Source of the DNA: Gammaproteobacteria bacterium
Lineage (GTDB): Bacteria; Pseudomonadota; Gammaproteobacteria; Pseudomonadales; Alcanivoracaceae
Assembly (NCBI GenBank): GCA_018067045.1
Contig: JAGPVL010000037.1
Location: 62,001-126,000, forward strand
Length of the DNA stretch: 64,000 nucleotides
Reading direction: 5' to 3'
The position numbers and the translations under genes were made by a program. A model generated the notes under the pieces. The model was not told the DNA's origin, did no database searches, and saw nothing but the letters and a program-made list of their open reading frames with translations. Positions 55,056 through 64,000 of this stretch are shown here, one piece after another. Position 1 is the first letter of the stretch; the number at the start of each line of letters is the position of its first letter.

Positions 55056-55083
55056 GAGAGACTGACTTAACACTCAGTCTCTC
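55056..55083 (+). terminator. Hairpin between P450 and ferredoxin reductase
   Basis: A 10-bp perfect stem GAGAGACTGA / TCAGTCTCTC with an 8-base loop, followed by only a weak T-rich tail (TTCT). It may lower readthrough into the reductase gene or protect the upstream mRNA. Confidence 0.5.
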
Positions 55084-55122
55084 TTCTACGTGGCGGCAAA
55101 AATCATTCAGGAAACATTATTT

Positions 55123-56376
55123 ATGACAAAAAAATGCATCATTATCGGCGCCAGCCATGCTGCCGCCCAGCTGACCACTAGCCTGCGTCAAGGAGGCTGG
55201 GAGGGCGAAATATTGGTCATTGGCGATGAACCTCATCTCCCCTACCAACGCCCTCCGCTGTCCAAAGCCTTTCTGTCTGGCGAAAAAACAGCAGAAGACT
55301 TGGTGATTCGTCCAGCTACCTTTTACCAAAAGCAGGATGTGCAATTTAGGCAAGACCGCGTCATAGAAATAAATCGAGAGAAACAAACGGTAACTCTCGC
55401 CAACGGCGAAGAGTTAGGTTATGACAAGCTAGCGTTGTGCATGGGCTCTCGAGTCAGAGAAATAAATCTACCCGGCTGCAACCTGAACGGCATACATTAT
55501 CTTCGCAATCTCGCCGACGCCGAATCCATTAAGAACAACGCTGCAAAGGACCAGCACGCCGTTATTGTCGGCGGCGGTTATATCGGCCTAGAAACCGCTG
55601 CGTCACTGAGAAAACTGGGGATGCAAGTCAGCGTGCTTGAGATGGAACCAAGAATACTGAAACGCGTGACCGCCCCTGAAGTATCTGAGTTCTATCATCG
55701 ACTGCATACGGAAAACGGTGTTCAGATCATCAACAACATTTCAGTCAGTGGCTTTCAGGGTAACAGCCATGTAGAAAAAGTTGTCTGTGCCGATGGAAGC
55801 GAGCTACCCGCTCACTTAGTTGTGATCGGCGTTGGTGTGCTACCAAATACCGAGCTCGCAGAAGCATCGGGGCTCGTGGTGAACAACGGCATTATGGTCG
55901 ACGAATTTTGCGTCACGAGCGATCCTAATATTGTCGCCGCAGGAGACTGCACCAACAAACTCAGCAAAATATACGACCGTCGCATTCGCCTAGAATCCGT
56001 CCCCAATGCAACAGAGCAAGCTAAAACGGCTGCTGCGTCCATGTGCGACTCTCAAAAAGACTTTACAACCTTGCCGTGGTTTTGGTCAGACCAATACGAG
56101 CTAAAATTGCAAATTGCCGGACTCAGCCAAGGCTACGATCAAATCGTTGTTCGCGGGAACAGATTAACGACTCAAAGCTTTGCCGTCTTTTACCTAAAAA
56201 GCGGGCAACTGATAGCCGCCGATTGCGTGAACCGGCCACAAGAATTTTTACTAAGCAAGAAACTCATTGCGGAAAATATAGCGATACCGCCAGAACAGCT
56301 CGAGGATGATTCCATTCCAGCAAAAGAAATACTCCTGCGCATTGCAGGTAAGTCGGGGCAACTCACTTTCACGTAA
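55123..56376 (+). CDS. Ferredoxin reductase, FAD/NADH-dependent
   Basis: 417 residues from ATG 55123 (AGGA upstream); a GTG at 55090 is in frame. FAD motif IIIGASHAAAQLTTSLRQGG, pyridine-nucleotide motif VIVGGGYIGLETAASLRKLG and VVAAGDC are typical of putidaredoxin-reductase-like enzymes. Completes the CYP153 electron chain. Confidence 0.94.
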   Translation: MTKKCIIIGASHAAAQLTTSLRQGGWEGEILVIGDEPHLPYQRPPLSKAFLSGEKTAEDLVIRPATFYQKQDVQFRQDRVIEINREKQTVTLANGEELGYDKLALCMGSRVREINLPGCNLNGIHYLRNLADAESIKNNAAKDQHAVIVGGGYIGLETAASLRKLGMQVSVLEMEPRILKRVTAPEVSEFYHRLHTENGVQIINNISVSGFQGNSHVEKVVCADGSELPAHLVVIGVGVLPNTELAEASGLVVNNGIMVDEFCVTSDPNIVAAGDCTNKLSKIYDRRIRLESVPNATEQAKTAAASMCDSQKDFTTLPWFWSDQYELKLQIAGLSQGYDQIVVRGNRLTTQSFAVFYLKSGQLIAADCVNRPQEFLLSKKLIAENIAIPPEQLEDDSIPAKEILLRIAGKSGQLTFT

Positions 56377-56907
56377 GAACTTCAATTTTCTAGCGTCATC
56401 TATTCAGATGATAATCTGTGTTGCTGCCTAAGAAGCGCTTACTTTCCCCCTCGCACCATCAAGGGCTTTACAATATCTCTGGCTCGATATTTTCGCCAAG
56501 ACAGTAATTTCCTGCTTCATTTCCTACTCAGCTTTACCAGCAACATGAATCTCCTCCTCCAAACATGCATGCTCTGCAGTATAACAATCGATAAAATGGC
56601 ACGGACCGATAGTTGCTTACTGTCTTGTTTGTTATGCTTCATCATCTTGATCCGCAAATATCAACAATTCCTAGCAACCCCCTACAAGCTAGACCGAATA
56701 CGGCCTACCGCTATTCCTGTATAGCTTTTTGGCACTATATCACCAATCCTCAATCCTCAATCCTCAATCAAAGCGAAAAAAACTATACTAAATAACGATA
56801 TATAGACGGATCTCTACGGACATGGCCGGACGGCAACGGAAACAAAAATAGTCTAACCCATTGAAAATAATATATAAATTTGAACAAATACAGGCTGAAA
56901 CGCAGAT
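56377..56907. other. Intergenic gap before mutS
   Basis: 531 bases with no gene. AT-rich in its last 130 bases, where the mutS promoter should lie. Contains the CAATCCT repeat at 56744-56769. Confidence 0.6.
56744..56769. repeat. Heptanucleotide tandem repeat CAATCCT
   Basis: Three copies of CAATCCT and a partial fourth (CAATC), 138 bases upstream of mutS. Confidence 0.95.
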
Positions 56908-59505
56908 ATGACAAGCACTGATTTTTCGTCGCACACACCGATGATGCAGCAGTACCTACGCATTAAGGCAGAGCATCCGGACGAGTTAATTTTTTATCGG
57001 ATGGGCGATTTTTATGAGCTGTTTTTTGCTGATGCGGAAAAGGCATCGCGGTTGCTCGACATCACCCTGACGGCGCGCGGGAAAGCGGGCGGCAATTCGA
57101 TCCCGATGGCAGGTATTCCATATCACGCGGCCGAGGGTTATATCGGCAAGCTCGTACGTGCTGGTGTATCGGTTGTTATCTGCGAGCAGTTCGGCGACCC
57201 GGCGACAACGAAAGGCCCGCTGGAGCGTAAGGTCGTCCGCATTGTCACGCCGGGCACGGTAAGCGATGAGGCGTTTTTAGATGATCGTCGCGACACCTTG
57301 TTATGCGCAATTTATCAACACGATGATCACTTCGGTGCGGCCAGCTTAGACCTCGCTGCGGGGCGCATGTTAGTAACACAAGCGCACGGCCACGACGCAT
57401 TGCTGGCGTTGATCGAACGTTGGGGCCCTGCTGAGGTGCTGTATTGTGAAGACAGCGCCCTGCCAGACAGCCTGAAAAAACGTTCGGGTAGCCGCGCGCG
57501 GCCGGTGTGGGATTTCGACTCTGACACCGCGTTACGACAACTTTGCCAACAATTTGGCACACACGATTTATCTGGCTTTGGCAATCCATCGCCGCTTGAA
57601 ATCTCCGCCGCCGGTTGCCTGCTCAGCTATGCGCGCGAAACACAGCGTACAGACTTACCACACCTCGCGGGTTTAAGTGTTGAAAACGAAGATGACTGCA
57701 TTCGGATGGACGCGGCCACGCTAAGTAACCTTGAGCTAGTGCAAACCTTAGACGGACGCGACACCCACAATCTTGCTTGGGTGCTCGACAGCACCGTCAC
57801 GGCAATGGGGGCACGCTTATTACGTCGCTGGTTAGTGCAGCCGTTGCGGCAACACCACGCCATCCGTTTACGCAGCGATCGTGTTGCCGCCTTACGCAAT
57901 AGCTGGCTATTCGAGAGTATTCGCCAAACCCTCGACGACGTTGGCGACATGGAACGTATTCTTGGCCGCATTGCATTACGCTCTGCGCGGCCACGAGACC
58001 TTACCCGCCTCGGCCGCAGTCTCGCTGCGCTACCCCAACTGCACGCCGATCTAAATAAGGACAACGCGTTAGCGCCGCTGTGCGAAACACTGGGCCTGTT
58101 TCCCGAACAAGTGGAATTGTTGCAGCGAGCAGTCATTGAAAACCCGCCCATGCTTATTCGCGATGGCGGCGTGATTGCGCCAGGTTACAACGCAGAATTA
58201 GATGAGCTGCGTACGATTAGCACCAATGCAGGTGATGTGCTGGTCGACATCGAAACCCGCGAACGCGCGCGCACCGGGCTGTCGACTTTGCGGGTAAATT
58301 ATAATCGCGTGCACGGCTACTTTATTGAGTTGTCTCGCCGTGAAGCGGACAAGGCGCCCGCCGACTATATTCGTCGGCAAACAATGAAAAATACTGAGCG
58401 CTATATCACCCCGGAGTTAAAAGAATTCGAAGACAAAGCGCTGTCCGCCGCAAGCAAAGCGCTCACGCTGGAAAAGCGCTTATATGAAGAGTTACTCGAA
58501 AACGTTGCCGCGCACTTAGTTGCACTGCAACGCAGCGCCGCCTGTATCGCAGAACTGGATGTACTCGCATGCTTTGCGGAGCGTGCGGAAGCACTCGGCT
58601 GGGTCCCAGCAGAACTGCAATCCACGCCCGCGGTTGAAATTGTTGACGGTCGTCACCCTGTCGTGGAGCGCGTTCTAGACGATGCGTTTGTACCGAACAG
58701 CCTGCATCTTGATACCGAGCGCCGCATGTTAATTATTACCGGCCCGAACATGGGCGGTAAGTCGACGTATATGCGTCAGACTGCGCTTATCGTGCTGCTC
58801 GCCCACGTTGGCGCCTGTGTGCCCGCCGCCAGCGTGCGGCTTGGGCCGATAGACCGTATTTTTACCCGCATTGGCTCGTCGGATGACCTTGCCGGTGGCC
58901 GTTCGACGTTTATGGTCGAAATGACCGAAACCGCGAACATTCTTAACAACGCCACCGACGAAAGCCTAGTACTGATGGATGAAATTGGCCGCGGCACCAG
59001 TACGTTCGACGGCTTGGCACTGGCCTGGGCGGCGGCGTCTCGACTGGCAACTGAGCAAGGCGCGTTTACGTTATTTGCTACCCATTACTTCGAGCTAACC
59101 CAGCTCGCGGACTTGCTGCCCGGCGTGCACAACGCGCACCTCTCCGCCAGCGAACATGGTGACAGCATTATCTTTCTACACCGTGTGCAAAGCGGGCCCG
59201 CTAGCCGCAGTTACGGCCTGCAAGTCGCACAACTCGCAGGTGTGCCAGCAGGCGTTATTCACAACGCCCGCGGTAAACTGGCGGAGCTAGAGGCCGGCGC
59301 CGCCGTGTCGGCCAATGCGACAACAACCACGCCGCCAGCAGCGACCTCAGCCACCTCTATCGCATCGAGTAGCGTCCCAGCACAGGCGGAGCTGTTTAGC
59401 GCTCCGTCGGCCATTGAGCGGCAGCTTGGCAAGCTTGACCCGGACACGCTCACGCCAAGGCAAGCACTCGACGCGCTATACAGTCTCAAGGCATTGGAAA
59501 AGTAG
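56908..59505 (+). CDS. mutS: DNA mismatch repair protein MutS
   Basis: 865 residues, normal length. The mismatch-contact motif [12 protein letters not shown] is near the N-terminus, and the ATPase domain has Walker [14 protein letters not shown] (about residue 612), [16 protein letters not shown] (Walker B/signature) and FATHYFELT. It recognises base mismatches and recruits MutL. A Thr/Ala-rich linker precedes the C-terminal tetramer helix. Followed by fdxA as in Pseudomonas. Confidence 0.98.
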   Translation: MTSTDFSSHTPMMQQYLRIKAEHPDELIFYRMGDFYELFFADAEKASRLLDITLTARGKAGGNSIPMAGIPYHAAEGYIGKLVRAGVSVVICEQFGDPATTKGPLERKVVRIVTPGTVSDEAFLDDRRDTLLCAIYQHDDHFGAASLDLAAGRMLVTQAHGHDALLALIERWGPAEVLYCEDSALPDSLKKRSGSRARPVWDFDSDTALRQLCQQFGTHDLSGFGNPSPLEISAAGCLLSYARETQRTDLPHLAGLSVENEDDCIRMDAATLSNLELVQTLDGRDTHNLAWVLDSTVTAMGARLLRRWLVQPLRQHHAIRLRSDRVAALRNSWLFESIRQTLDDVGDMERILGRIALRSARPRDLTRLGRSLAALPQLHADLNKDNALAPLCETLGLFPEQVELLQRAVIENPPMLIRDGGVIAPGYNAELDELRTISTNAGDVLVDIETRERARTGLSTLRVNYNRVHGYFIELSRREADKAPADYIRRQTMKNTERYITPELKEFEDKALSAASKALTLEKRLYEELLENVAAHLVALQRSAACIAELDVLACFAERAEALGWVPAELQSTPAVEIVDGRHPVVERVLDDAFVPNSLHLDTERRMLIITGPNMGGKSTYMRQTALIVLLAHVGACVPAASVRLGPIDRIFTRIGSSDDLAGGRSTFMVEMTETANILNNATDESLVLMDEIGRGTSTFDGLALAWAAASRLATEQGAFTLFATHYFELTQLADLLPGVHNAHLSASEHGDSIIFLHRVQSGPASRSYGLQVAQLAGVPAGVIHNARGKLAELEAGAAVSANATTTTPPAATSATSIASSSVPAQAELFSAPSAIERQLGKLDPDTLTPRQALDALYSLKALEK

Positions 59506-59664
59506 GACGCTTCACAACGAAAAAACGCAATCGTAATAAGCTTATTGGCTTGCGCTATTTGCCTGCTTCGCAGACTCCCAGTAGACTAGCCGCGCTTCGG
59601 GAGTGGCCTAGCGCTGCTCTCTTTAAGCTTATCCTTTTTAGATCATCCGGCGAGGTAGTGGCTG

Positions 59665-59994
59665 ATGACGTTTGTAGTCGGCGAAAATTGCATCAACTGT
59701 AAGCACACAGACTGTGTCGAAGTGTGCCCTGTAGACTGTTTCTATGAGGGTCCTAACTTTCTGGTTATCCACCCAGATGAGTGTATTGACTGCGCCCTGT
59801 GTGAGCCAGAGTGCCCTGTGAATGCGATCTTTTCTGAAGATGAACTCCCTGACGATCAACAGGAGTTTATGCAGATCAACGCCGATCTAGCAGAAAAGTG
59901 GCCGAATATTACCGAAATGAAAGACGCGATGCCGGACGCTGAAGAGTGGGATGGTGTAGCGGGTAAAGCTGATAAGCTAATTAGAGACTGCTAA
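59665..59994 (+). CDS. fdxA: 7Fe ferredoxin FdxA
   Basis: 109 residues. The N-terminal CxxCxxxxC pattern ([14 protein letters not shown]) and the second cluster [12 protein letters not shown] give one [3Fe-4S] and one [4Fe-4S] cluster. The C-terminal extension ([17 protein letters not shown]) is usual for FdxA of gammaproteobacteria. Stands alone, with its own terminator. Confidence 0.97.
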   Translation: MTFVVGENCINCKHTDCVEVCPVDCFYEGPNFLVIHPDECIDCALCEPECPVNAIFSEDELPDDQQEFMQINADLAEKWPNITEMKDAMPDAEEWDGVAGKADKLIRDC

Positions 59995-60094
59995 AGGCTA
60001 GTGCGCGGGGTGTGTCTGGTCTGACGGTAGAGCGCTGCGGCGGAACTGTTACAGCAGATACATCAAGTTAGTTCGCACAAGTCCCAGAAAAAGT

Positions 60095-60121
60095 AAAAGG
60101 GCGGCATCCTGCCGCCCTTTT
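60095..60121 (+). terminator. fdxA terminator
   Basis: AAAAGGGCGGCA, loop TCC, TGCCGCCCTTTT: a GC-rich stem flanked by A and T runs, 100 bases after fdxA. Confidence 0.92.
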
Positions 60122-60374
60122 GTTTTCGAGTAATCCCTTACTCTATTTGCGCTCACTCACATCCTTGTAGCTGTCCTTGCTAATCCCTGTGCAGCTCTCC
60201 GTGTGCACGAAGGCTATCTTAGCAAAGAGTTCAGCCTCAAAACCCCTCCATACACCCCGCCAAGCAGGATCATCATGCTCGCCCCTCTTTGTAAGTGTTA
60301 TTTTTCAATAACTTAGATGCGCGGGCGCTCTTCCATAACTGAAATGATGACAATATATAGATGGCATAACTTAC

Positions 60375-60402
60375 GGCCGTGTAAGCCGTGGCTTACACGG
60401 CC
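60375..60402. repeat. Perfect 12-bp inverted repeat
   Basis: GGCCGTGTAAGC, loop CGTG, GCTTACACGGCC. No T tract follows on either strand, so it is not a standard terminator. Confidence 0.9.
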
Positions 60403-60505
60403 TATTCACGTAGACGGCAAAGCCAGTCCGCTGTGCGCCCAAGCTCCTCCGATTCCCTCCAAGAAGAACCCACGCCAGCGACAATCTTATGGCTGTTTAG
60501 CTAAT

Positions 60506-60546
60506 CGGCCTGCTCAAGCCCTCCTAGGGCTGCGACGAACAGGCCG
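60506..60546. repeat. Nested inverted repeats
   Basis: Outer arms CGGCCTG and CAGGCCG enclose an inner stem AGCCCT-CCT-AGGGCT. Looks like a folded RNA element or a remnant of a mobile repeat. Confidence 0.75.
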
Positions 60547-60689
60547 CCTAGACACCCTAGCGCTGTGCTATTTCATTGCGTGAGTTTTACAAAATACGGG
60601 CTGTTTTTACACATAAGAAAAGAGACTGCGCGTATGATGATCGCCATCAAAAGGCAAGCAGGACGCTTACCTTTAACTGCAGTCATGAT

Positions 60690-60872
60690 ATATAACCTGC
60701 AGCTTACAACGAACATTTAACGAACATTTTTTGGTACGGAATATCGTGAGTTGCGCTCACCACTTTCCTTGTAAAAGAACTGAACAATTAAACGAGTATC
60801 CCCCCAAGGCGCTATGAAAGTGATAGCGCTCACAACACCCTCTTCGCCCCCCTTATGAAGAGGGTTTTTTTT
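60690..60872 (+). ncRNA. Predicted small RNA between fdxA and the HPt gene
   Basis: A strong plus-strand terminator ends here although the only upstream gene, fdxA, already has one. The stretch before it has two further stems: GTGAG-CTCAC (60746-60760) and GCGCTAT-ATAGCGC (60809-60829). A TATAAC box near 60693 could be the -10 region. Pseudomonas carries rsmZ after fdxA, but I find only one ANGGA-type site in the predicted RNA, so it is probably not a typical RsmZ. The 5' end is an estimate. Confidence 0.45.
60837..60872 (+). terminator. Strong orphan terminator
   Basis: ACCCTCTTC and GAAGAGGGT pair around an 11-base loop, followed by eight T. It faces the plus strand. Confidence 0.9.
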
Positions 60873-60940
60873 GCCTGCTAAACCCTGCCTTTAGGCTCAA
60901 ACCACCCATTACGACGCCACAAATCCAACCATGGAACAGT

Positions 60941-61291
60941 CTAAGACGCTAACCGTAGCAGCTCTTGCTCGGCGTTAAGCACCGCCTCTCTAAGCTTGGG
61001 CAAAGCCATTTTTGCAGCGTCCATATCTTTTAGGTTAGCCAGCTTTTCCATTTCAATACAAATATCCACCACAGCGCGCGCGCCGAGATTGCTGCTGCTG
61101 CCTTTCAGCGAATGTGCTACTTGCCTGAGCTGAACACCATCTTCAACATCTATAGCGGCTTCCATCGCCGACACTCTCTGACGTGTGTCGTCTTGCCACG
61201 ATTTCACTAACTTGCCAAAGTCTGAGCCCATAATATCTTGCAGCTCAGCCAACACTTCTTGATCCATATCCGGCATATCAAAGCTCGCCAT
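60941..61291 (-). CDS. HPt phosphotransfer domain protein
   Basis: 116 residues, a single HPt four-helix domain. The phosphorylated His lies in RQVAHSLKGSSSNLGARAVV. It relays phosphate between hybrid histidine kinases and response regulators; no partner gene is nearby. Three bases separate it from the upstream glycosyltransferase gene, so it is co-transcribed with the arsenosugar genes, perhaps by chance of gene order. Confidence 0.93.
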   Translation of the reverse strand: MASFDMPDMDQEVLAELQDIMGSDFGKLVKSWQDDTRQRVSAMEAAIDVEDGVQLRQVAHSLKGSSSNLGARAVVDICIEMEKLANLKDMDAAKMALPKLREAVLNAEQELLRLAS

Positions 61292-61294
61292 ATG

Positions 61295-62059
61295 TTATTC
61301 CCCTATTCCCTTGCCAGATCGCTGCAACAAGCCTGCCTGTATCGCACGACTTACATCTGCAGCGGTATCAACATCCCACAGTCTGTCGAGAATGGTGACC
61401 TGTGCGTACGCGTCATGCAAGCAGTTGAGTGTATCCCCTAGAGCACTCTCAGTGCTCCAGCGCACACCGCTAAACATTGCCTTATCGCTCCAAGCCGTTT
61501 TGCTGGCAGCGGCAATCAATACAAAGCCGCCGTCTTCTGCCGGCGTCAGCACCACATCTGCATGCTCAAGAGCAGCAAAGGATTCTTCCAAACGAGGAGC
61601 CGTCAACACAGGGCAATCAGAACCAATTAAGACAGCATGCTCGTTCCGAGAGAGCATCCACTCCATCGCGGTTTGCATCCGTTCGCCTAAATCGCCGTCC
61701 ACTTGTAGCCTTAGTTGGCAATCATATTGAGCCGCCAAGGACTGCAAATAATCACAATGAGTATCGGTCGCCCAAAGATAAAGCGTTGCGTCCATGTGCG
61801 CCGCGCGCTCAAGTGTTCCCGACAGCAGCTGCTTATAGATTGCTAATGCCGCTTCATCGCCAAGCTGCGCGGCGATGCGCGTTTTTACGTGGCCGAGCTG
61901 AGCCGCACGGGCGAAGATACCAATACAGCGTTTCTGCGCCGCATCAATGGAATCAGTCTCAGGGGAATCTGTTTCGACTAGGTGTTGATTAATCACAGGG
62001 GCCAACCTTCTAGCTTCTTGCCGCTCCAACGCTGAGCATAGGTTTGTTACACCGCCCAC
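61295..62059 (-). CDS. Arsenosugar biosynthesis glycosyltransferase, TIGR04282 type
   Basis: 254 residues from GTG 62059; a GTG at 61996 with AGAAGG upstream is a reasonable alternative. The core GIFARAAQLGHVKTRIAAQL, IGSDCPVLTAPRLEES and TPAEDGGFVLIAA match the DUF2064/rSAM-selenodomain-associated transferase 1 family. It sits two genes after the ArsS radical SAM gene, the usual association. Confidence 0.88.
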   Translation of the reverse strand: MGGVTNLCSALERQEARRLAPVINQHLVETDSPETDSIDAAQKRCIGIFARAAQLGHVKTRIAAQLGDEAALAIYKQLLSGTLERAAHMDATLYLWATDTHCDYLQSLAAQYDCQLRLQVDGDLGERMQTAMEWMLSRNEHAVLIGSDCPVLTAPRLEESFAALEHADVVLTPAEDGGFVLIAAASKTAWSDKAMFSGVRWSTESALGDTLNCLHDAYAQVTILDRLWDVDTAADVSRAIQAGLLQRSGKGIGE

Positions 62060-62079
62060 AACGACATAGTTTGTATCGA

Positions 62080-62823
62080 TTACTTATTATGGGAGGAATA
62101 ATAGTAACCATGTAAACGGGCTGCGCTGACGCCCAAGAAATACAGAAGCCGCAACCACCACATCAACACAATTGTTTTGCCAATGCCATGTTCCGTCCAA
62201 CGTCGGCTACTCACACCAATCTGATTACGCAAACATAACGGCGCCATTTCTTTACGCAAGCGCGAACAGAGCTCCACATCTTCCATTAACGGAATATTGG
62301 CGTAACCATTAATACGGGCAAACAACGCACGACTAACAAAAATGCCTTGATCACCTGTCGCGATCGCCGTGCGCCGTGAACGCCAGTTCATCAGCGTTTC
62401 GATCAGACGAAAAATAGTCGCAGAATGATCAAGCCGCACATCGCACCGTCCCCAACAAAACAATTCGCCTCTTTGACGGAAATTGCCGTGCCGCACATTT
62501 TCTTGCTCAGCGCTTAATCGCGTCAACGCGGACAATAGATCTGCGCTGACGTTAGCATCGGCATGGACAAACCAGACAATGTCGCCGTTAGCTTGCGCGG
62601 CGCCCGCGTTCATTTGCTGTGCTCGGCCCGTCGCAGCCGTTAGGATGGTATCGGCAAAACGTTCAGCCACTGCCATGCTCTCGTCGGTGCTACCACCATC
62701 GACAACAATTATTTCCCATAAGGCATTACGCATACCCTGCAAAGACGAGAGTAAACGCTTCAGTGGTGCAGCATCATTCAGCACCGGCACCACAATAGAC
62801 ACTGCGCACTGACGCGACACCAT
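62080..62823 (-). CDS. Arsenosugar biosynthesis glycosyltransferase, TIGR04283 type
   Basis: About 247 residues from ATG 62823, which shares one base with the ArsS stop (TAATG); the longer ORF is inside ArsS. A family 2 glycosyltransferase: SIVVPVLNDAAPL, IIVVDGGSTDESM, VWFVHADANV and MEDVELCSRLRKE. The TIGR04283 family accompanies ArsS and the TIGR04282 transferase. Confidence 0.9.
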   Translation of the reverse strand: MVSRQCAVSIVVPVLNDAAPLKRLLSSLQGMRNALWEIIVVDGGSTDESMAVAERFADTILTAATGRAQQMNAGAAQANGDIVWFVHADANVSADLLSALTRLSAEQENVRHGNFRQRGELFCWGRCDVRLDHSATIFRLIETLMNWRSRRTAIATGDQGIFVSRALFARINGYANIPLMEDVELCSRLRKEMAPLCLRNQIGVSSRRWTEHGIGKTIVLMWWLRLLYFLGVSAARLHGYYYSSHNK

Positions 62824-63788
62824 TAACTCAGCGCACCGCCGCAACTACTACCTGCGCCAGCAGTACACCCAAAGCAATGATCTGCAACCGCAATTTCATT
62901 ACCGGCAAAATCGCTGCTCAACAAATCGGATAAATGGCGCTCTTTACCCTGCGTCCGCAATGGCAACTCCAACATCTGATTAAAATCGCAATCATACAAG
63001 TTGCCGAGATAATCAACGCTAACGGTATCCCGACACATCAGCGCTGGAATGGTCGTCGCATTATAATTTTCCCGCAGTAATTCCATATACGGATCAAACT
63101 CATCATGTGCAAGCAAGACCGCCCCGAAACGACTAATCGGCATATTGGTAATGGTGAGAAGCTGATTAAACTGAATATCAAATCGCGTCGCCAACTCGCG
63201 CTTATAGTCTTGCTCTAGAGCTTGCTGAGGGGGCGGCAGACTCGCGCCGCCTGGGTTGTAAACGAGATCCAAAATAAGCCCGCTCCCGTCAACGCCATAA
63301 CCGAGTTTATTTAACTGCATCAATGCTTCAATACTGTCTGCGTAAACGCCTTTGCCACGCTGTTTTTCAACATTCTCTTGCTCGTAACAGGGTAATGACG
63401 CCACGATGCGCACACCTTCTTCAGCCAAAAACGCAGCCATGTCTTCGTAATCTGGCTCAAGCAAAATAGTGAGGTTACAACGATCAATTACTTCCAACCC
63501 TTTCATGCGTGCAGCACGAACAAGACGTCGAAAACCTGGATGCATTTCTGGTGCGCCCCCGGTTAAGTCTAAGGTTGTGAAGTCACCTTTTTCAATAACG
63601 CTTAGCAACAACTCCAGCGTCGCCTCATCCATCATTTCAGTACGCATTGGTCCCGCGTTAACGTGACAATGCACGCATGACAAGTTACACAGGTAGCCGA
63701 CATTCACCTGCAGAACACGGGCGCCAACGCGGCGCAACGCCGGAAAATCCGTCGTCGATTTAATTAATAGTGCTCGTGAGTCACGCAT
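62823..63788 (-). CDS. arsS: Arsenosugar biosynthesis radical SAM protein ArsS
   Basis: About 321 residues from ATG 63788; the ORF can be extended to 63881 but that part lacks family features. The radical SAM cluster motif is CNLSCVHCH (CxxxCxxC), followed by LDLTGGAPEMHPGF. The C-terminus ends in CFGCTAGAGSSCGGALS, the Cys-rich tail of this rSAM/selenodomain family; where some relatives have selenocysteine, this copy has Cys. ArsS makes arsenosugars from methylated arsenic. First gene of the four-gene minus-strand group. Confidence 0.92.
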   Translation of the reverse strand: MRDSRALLIKSTTDFPALRRVGARVLQVNVGYLCNLSCVHCHVNAGPMRTEMMDEATLELLLSVIEKGDFTTLDLTGGAPEMHPGFRRLVRAARMKGLEVIDRCNLTILLEPDYEDMAAFLAEEGVRIVASLPCYEQENVEKQRGKGVYADSIEALMQLNKLGYGVDGSGLILDLVYNPGGASLPPPQQALEQDYKRELATRFDIQFNQLLTITNMPISRFGAVLLAHDEFDPYMELLRENYNATTIPALMCRDTVSVDYLGNLYDCDFNQMLELPLRTQGKERHLSDLLSSDFAGNEIAVADHCFGCTAGAGSSCGGALS

Positions 63789-64000
63789 AAGATTGCCTTT
63801 GATATAACCTAAGCGCCTACAAACAGCGTAACCCCAAGCGAGGCAACGGGCGGCGATGACATACAAACAGCCGTACAACACCGTCCTCTGAATGTATGAG
63901 ATAAGCGAAAGTCATTGGATGATTGAGATGAGCAAACGTTACGTGGAACACAAGGCCCTGACAAATGTTCCTGCACAGGTATAATGCGCTGCACTGAATG

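Larger units (their letters stand above)
60122..60689. other. Gene-free region with two strong inverted repeats
   Basis: No credible gene. It contains a perfect 12-bp hairpin at 60375-60402 and a nested double hairpin at 60506-60546, neither followed by a T run. Confidence 0.55.

Noticed and set aside
60600-60872. RsmZ-type CsrA-sequestering RNA
   Set aside because: Gene order after fdxA suggests it, but repeated GGA stem-loops are not present on either strand.

Overview
The window comes from a gammaproteobacterium, most likely a marine hydrocarbon-degrading lineage of the Alcanivorax/Marinobacter/Spongiibacteraceae kind. The evidence is a CYP153-type P450 operon, an AlmA-like flavoprotein monooxygenase, an AlkJ-like GMC alcohol dehydrogenase, FadL-type uptake and a mutS-fdxA pair as in Pseudomonas. 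The genus is inferred from gene content only.

Bases 1-25558 hold one very long minus-strand biosynthetic operon that runs off the left edge. Its upstream half (15.5-21.3 kb) carries an ornithine/lysine-type N-monooxygenase, a cupin, a stand-alone methionyl-tRNA-synthetase-like protein and an amino-acid-oxidase-like flavoprotein. This is the gene set known from Streptomyces to join two amino acids through an N-N bond (hydrazine synthesis). A diaminobutyrate-type aminotransferase sits beside them. Its downstream half carries a fatty acyl-AMP ligase fused to an ACP, a membrane desaturase, a thioester reductase fused to an alpha/beta hydrolase with a Cys nucleophile, a flavin monooxygenase, two GNAT acyltransferases, an RND pump, a phosphopantetheinyl transferase and a GH3-type acyl-amido synthetase. 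The likely product is a lipid joined to a hydrazine-derived unit. The first gene, a stand-alone adenylation enzyme, is cut by an IS66-family element (21818-24110, 8-bp target duplication), so the pathway may be broken or polar in this strain.

Bases 25.6-33.5 kb hold a rhodanese gene, about 1.3 kb without recognisable genes, a second RND pump operon with its own TetR regulator, and another TetR regulator.

Bases 33.7-56.4 kb form a hydrocarbon/lipid island: three PF10118 putative di-metal proteins, FadL plus a very large lipoprotein, FMO plus SDR, GMC dehydrogenase, paired acyl-CoA dehydrogenases, acyl-CoA synthetase, two hotdog thioesterases, a BtrH-like protein, an AraC regulator, and ferredoxin-CYP153-ferredoxin reductase. 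A dyad motif (TTTGG-N8-CCAAA) lies in front of four of these units and looks like a shared operator, perhaps for the TetR protein at 32903-33517.

Bases 56.9-64 kb are housekeeping: mutS, fdxA, a predicted small RNA, an HPt protein and an arsenosugar operon (ArsS and two glycosyltransferases). Short heptanucleotide tandem repeats occur in three intergenic spaces of the right half.
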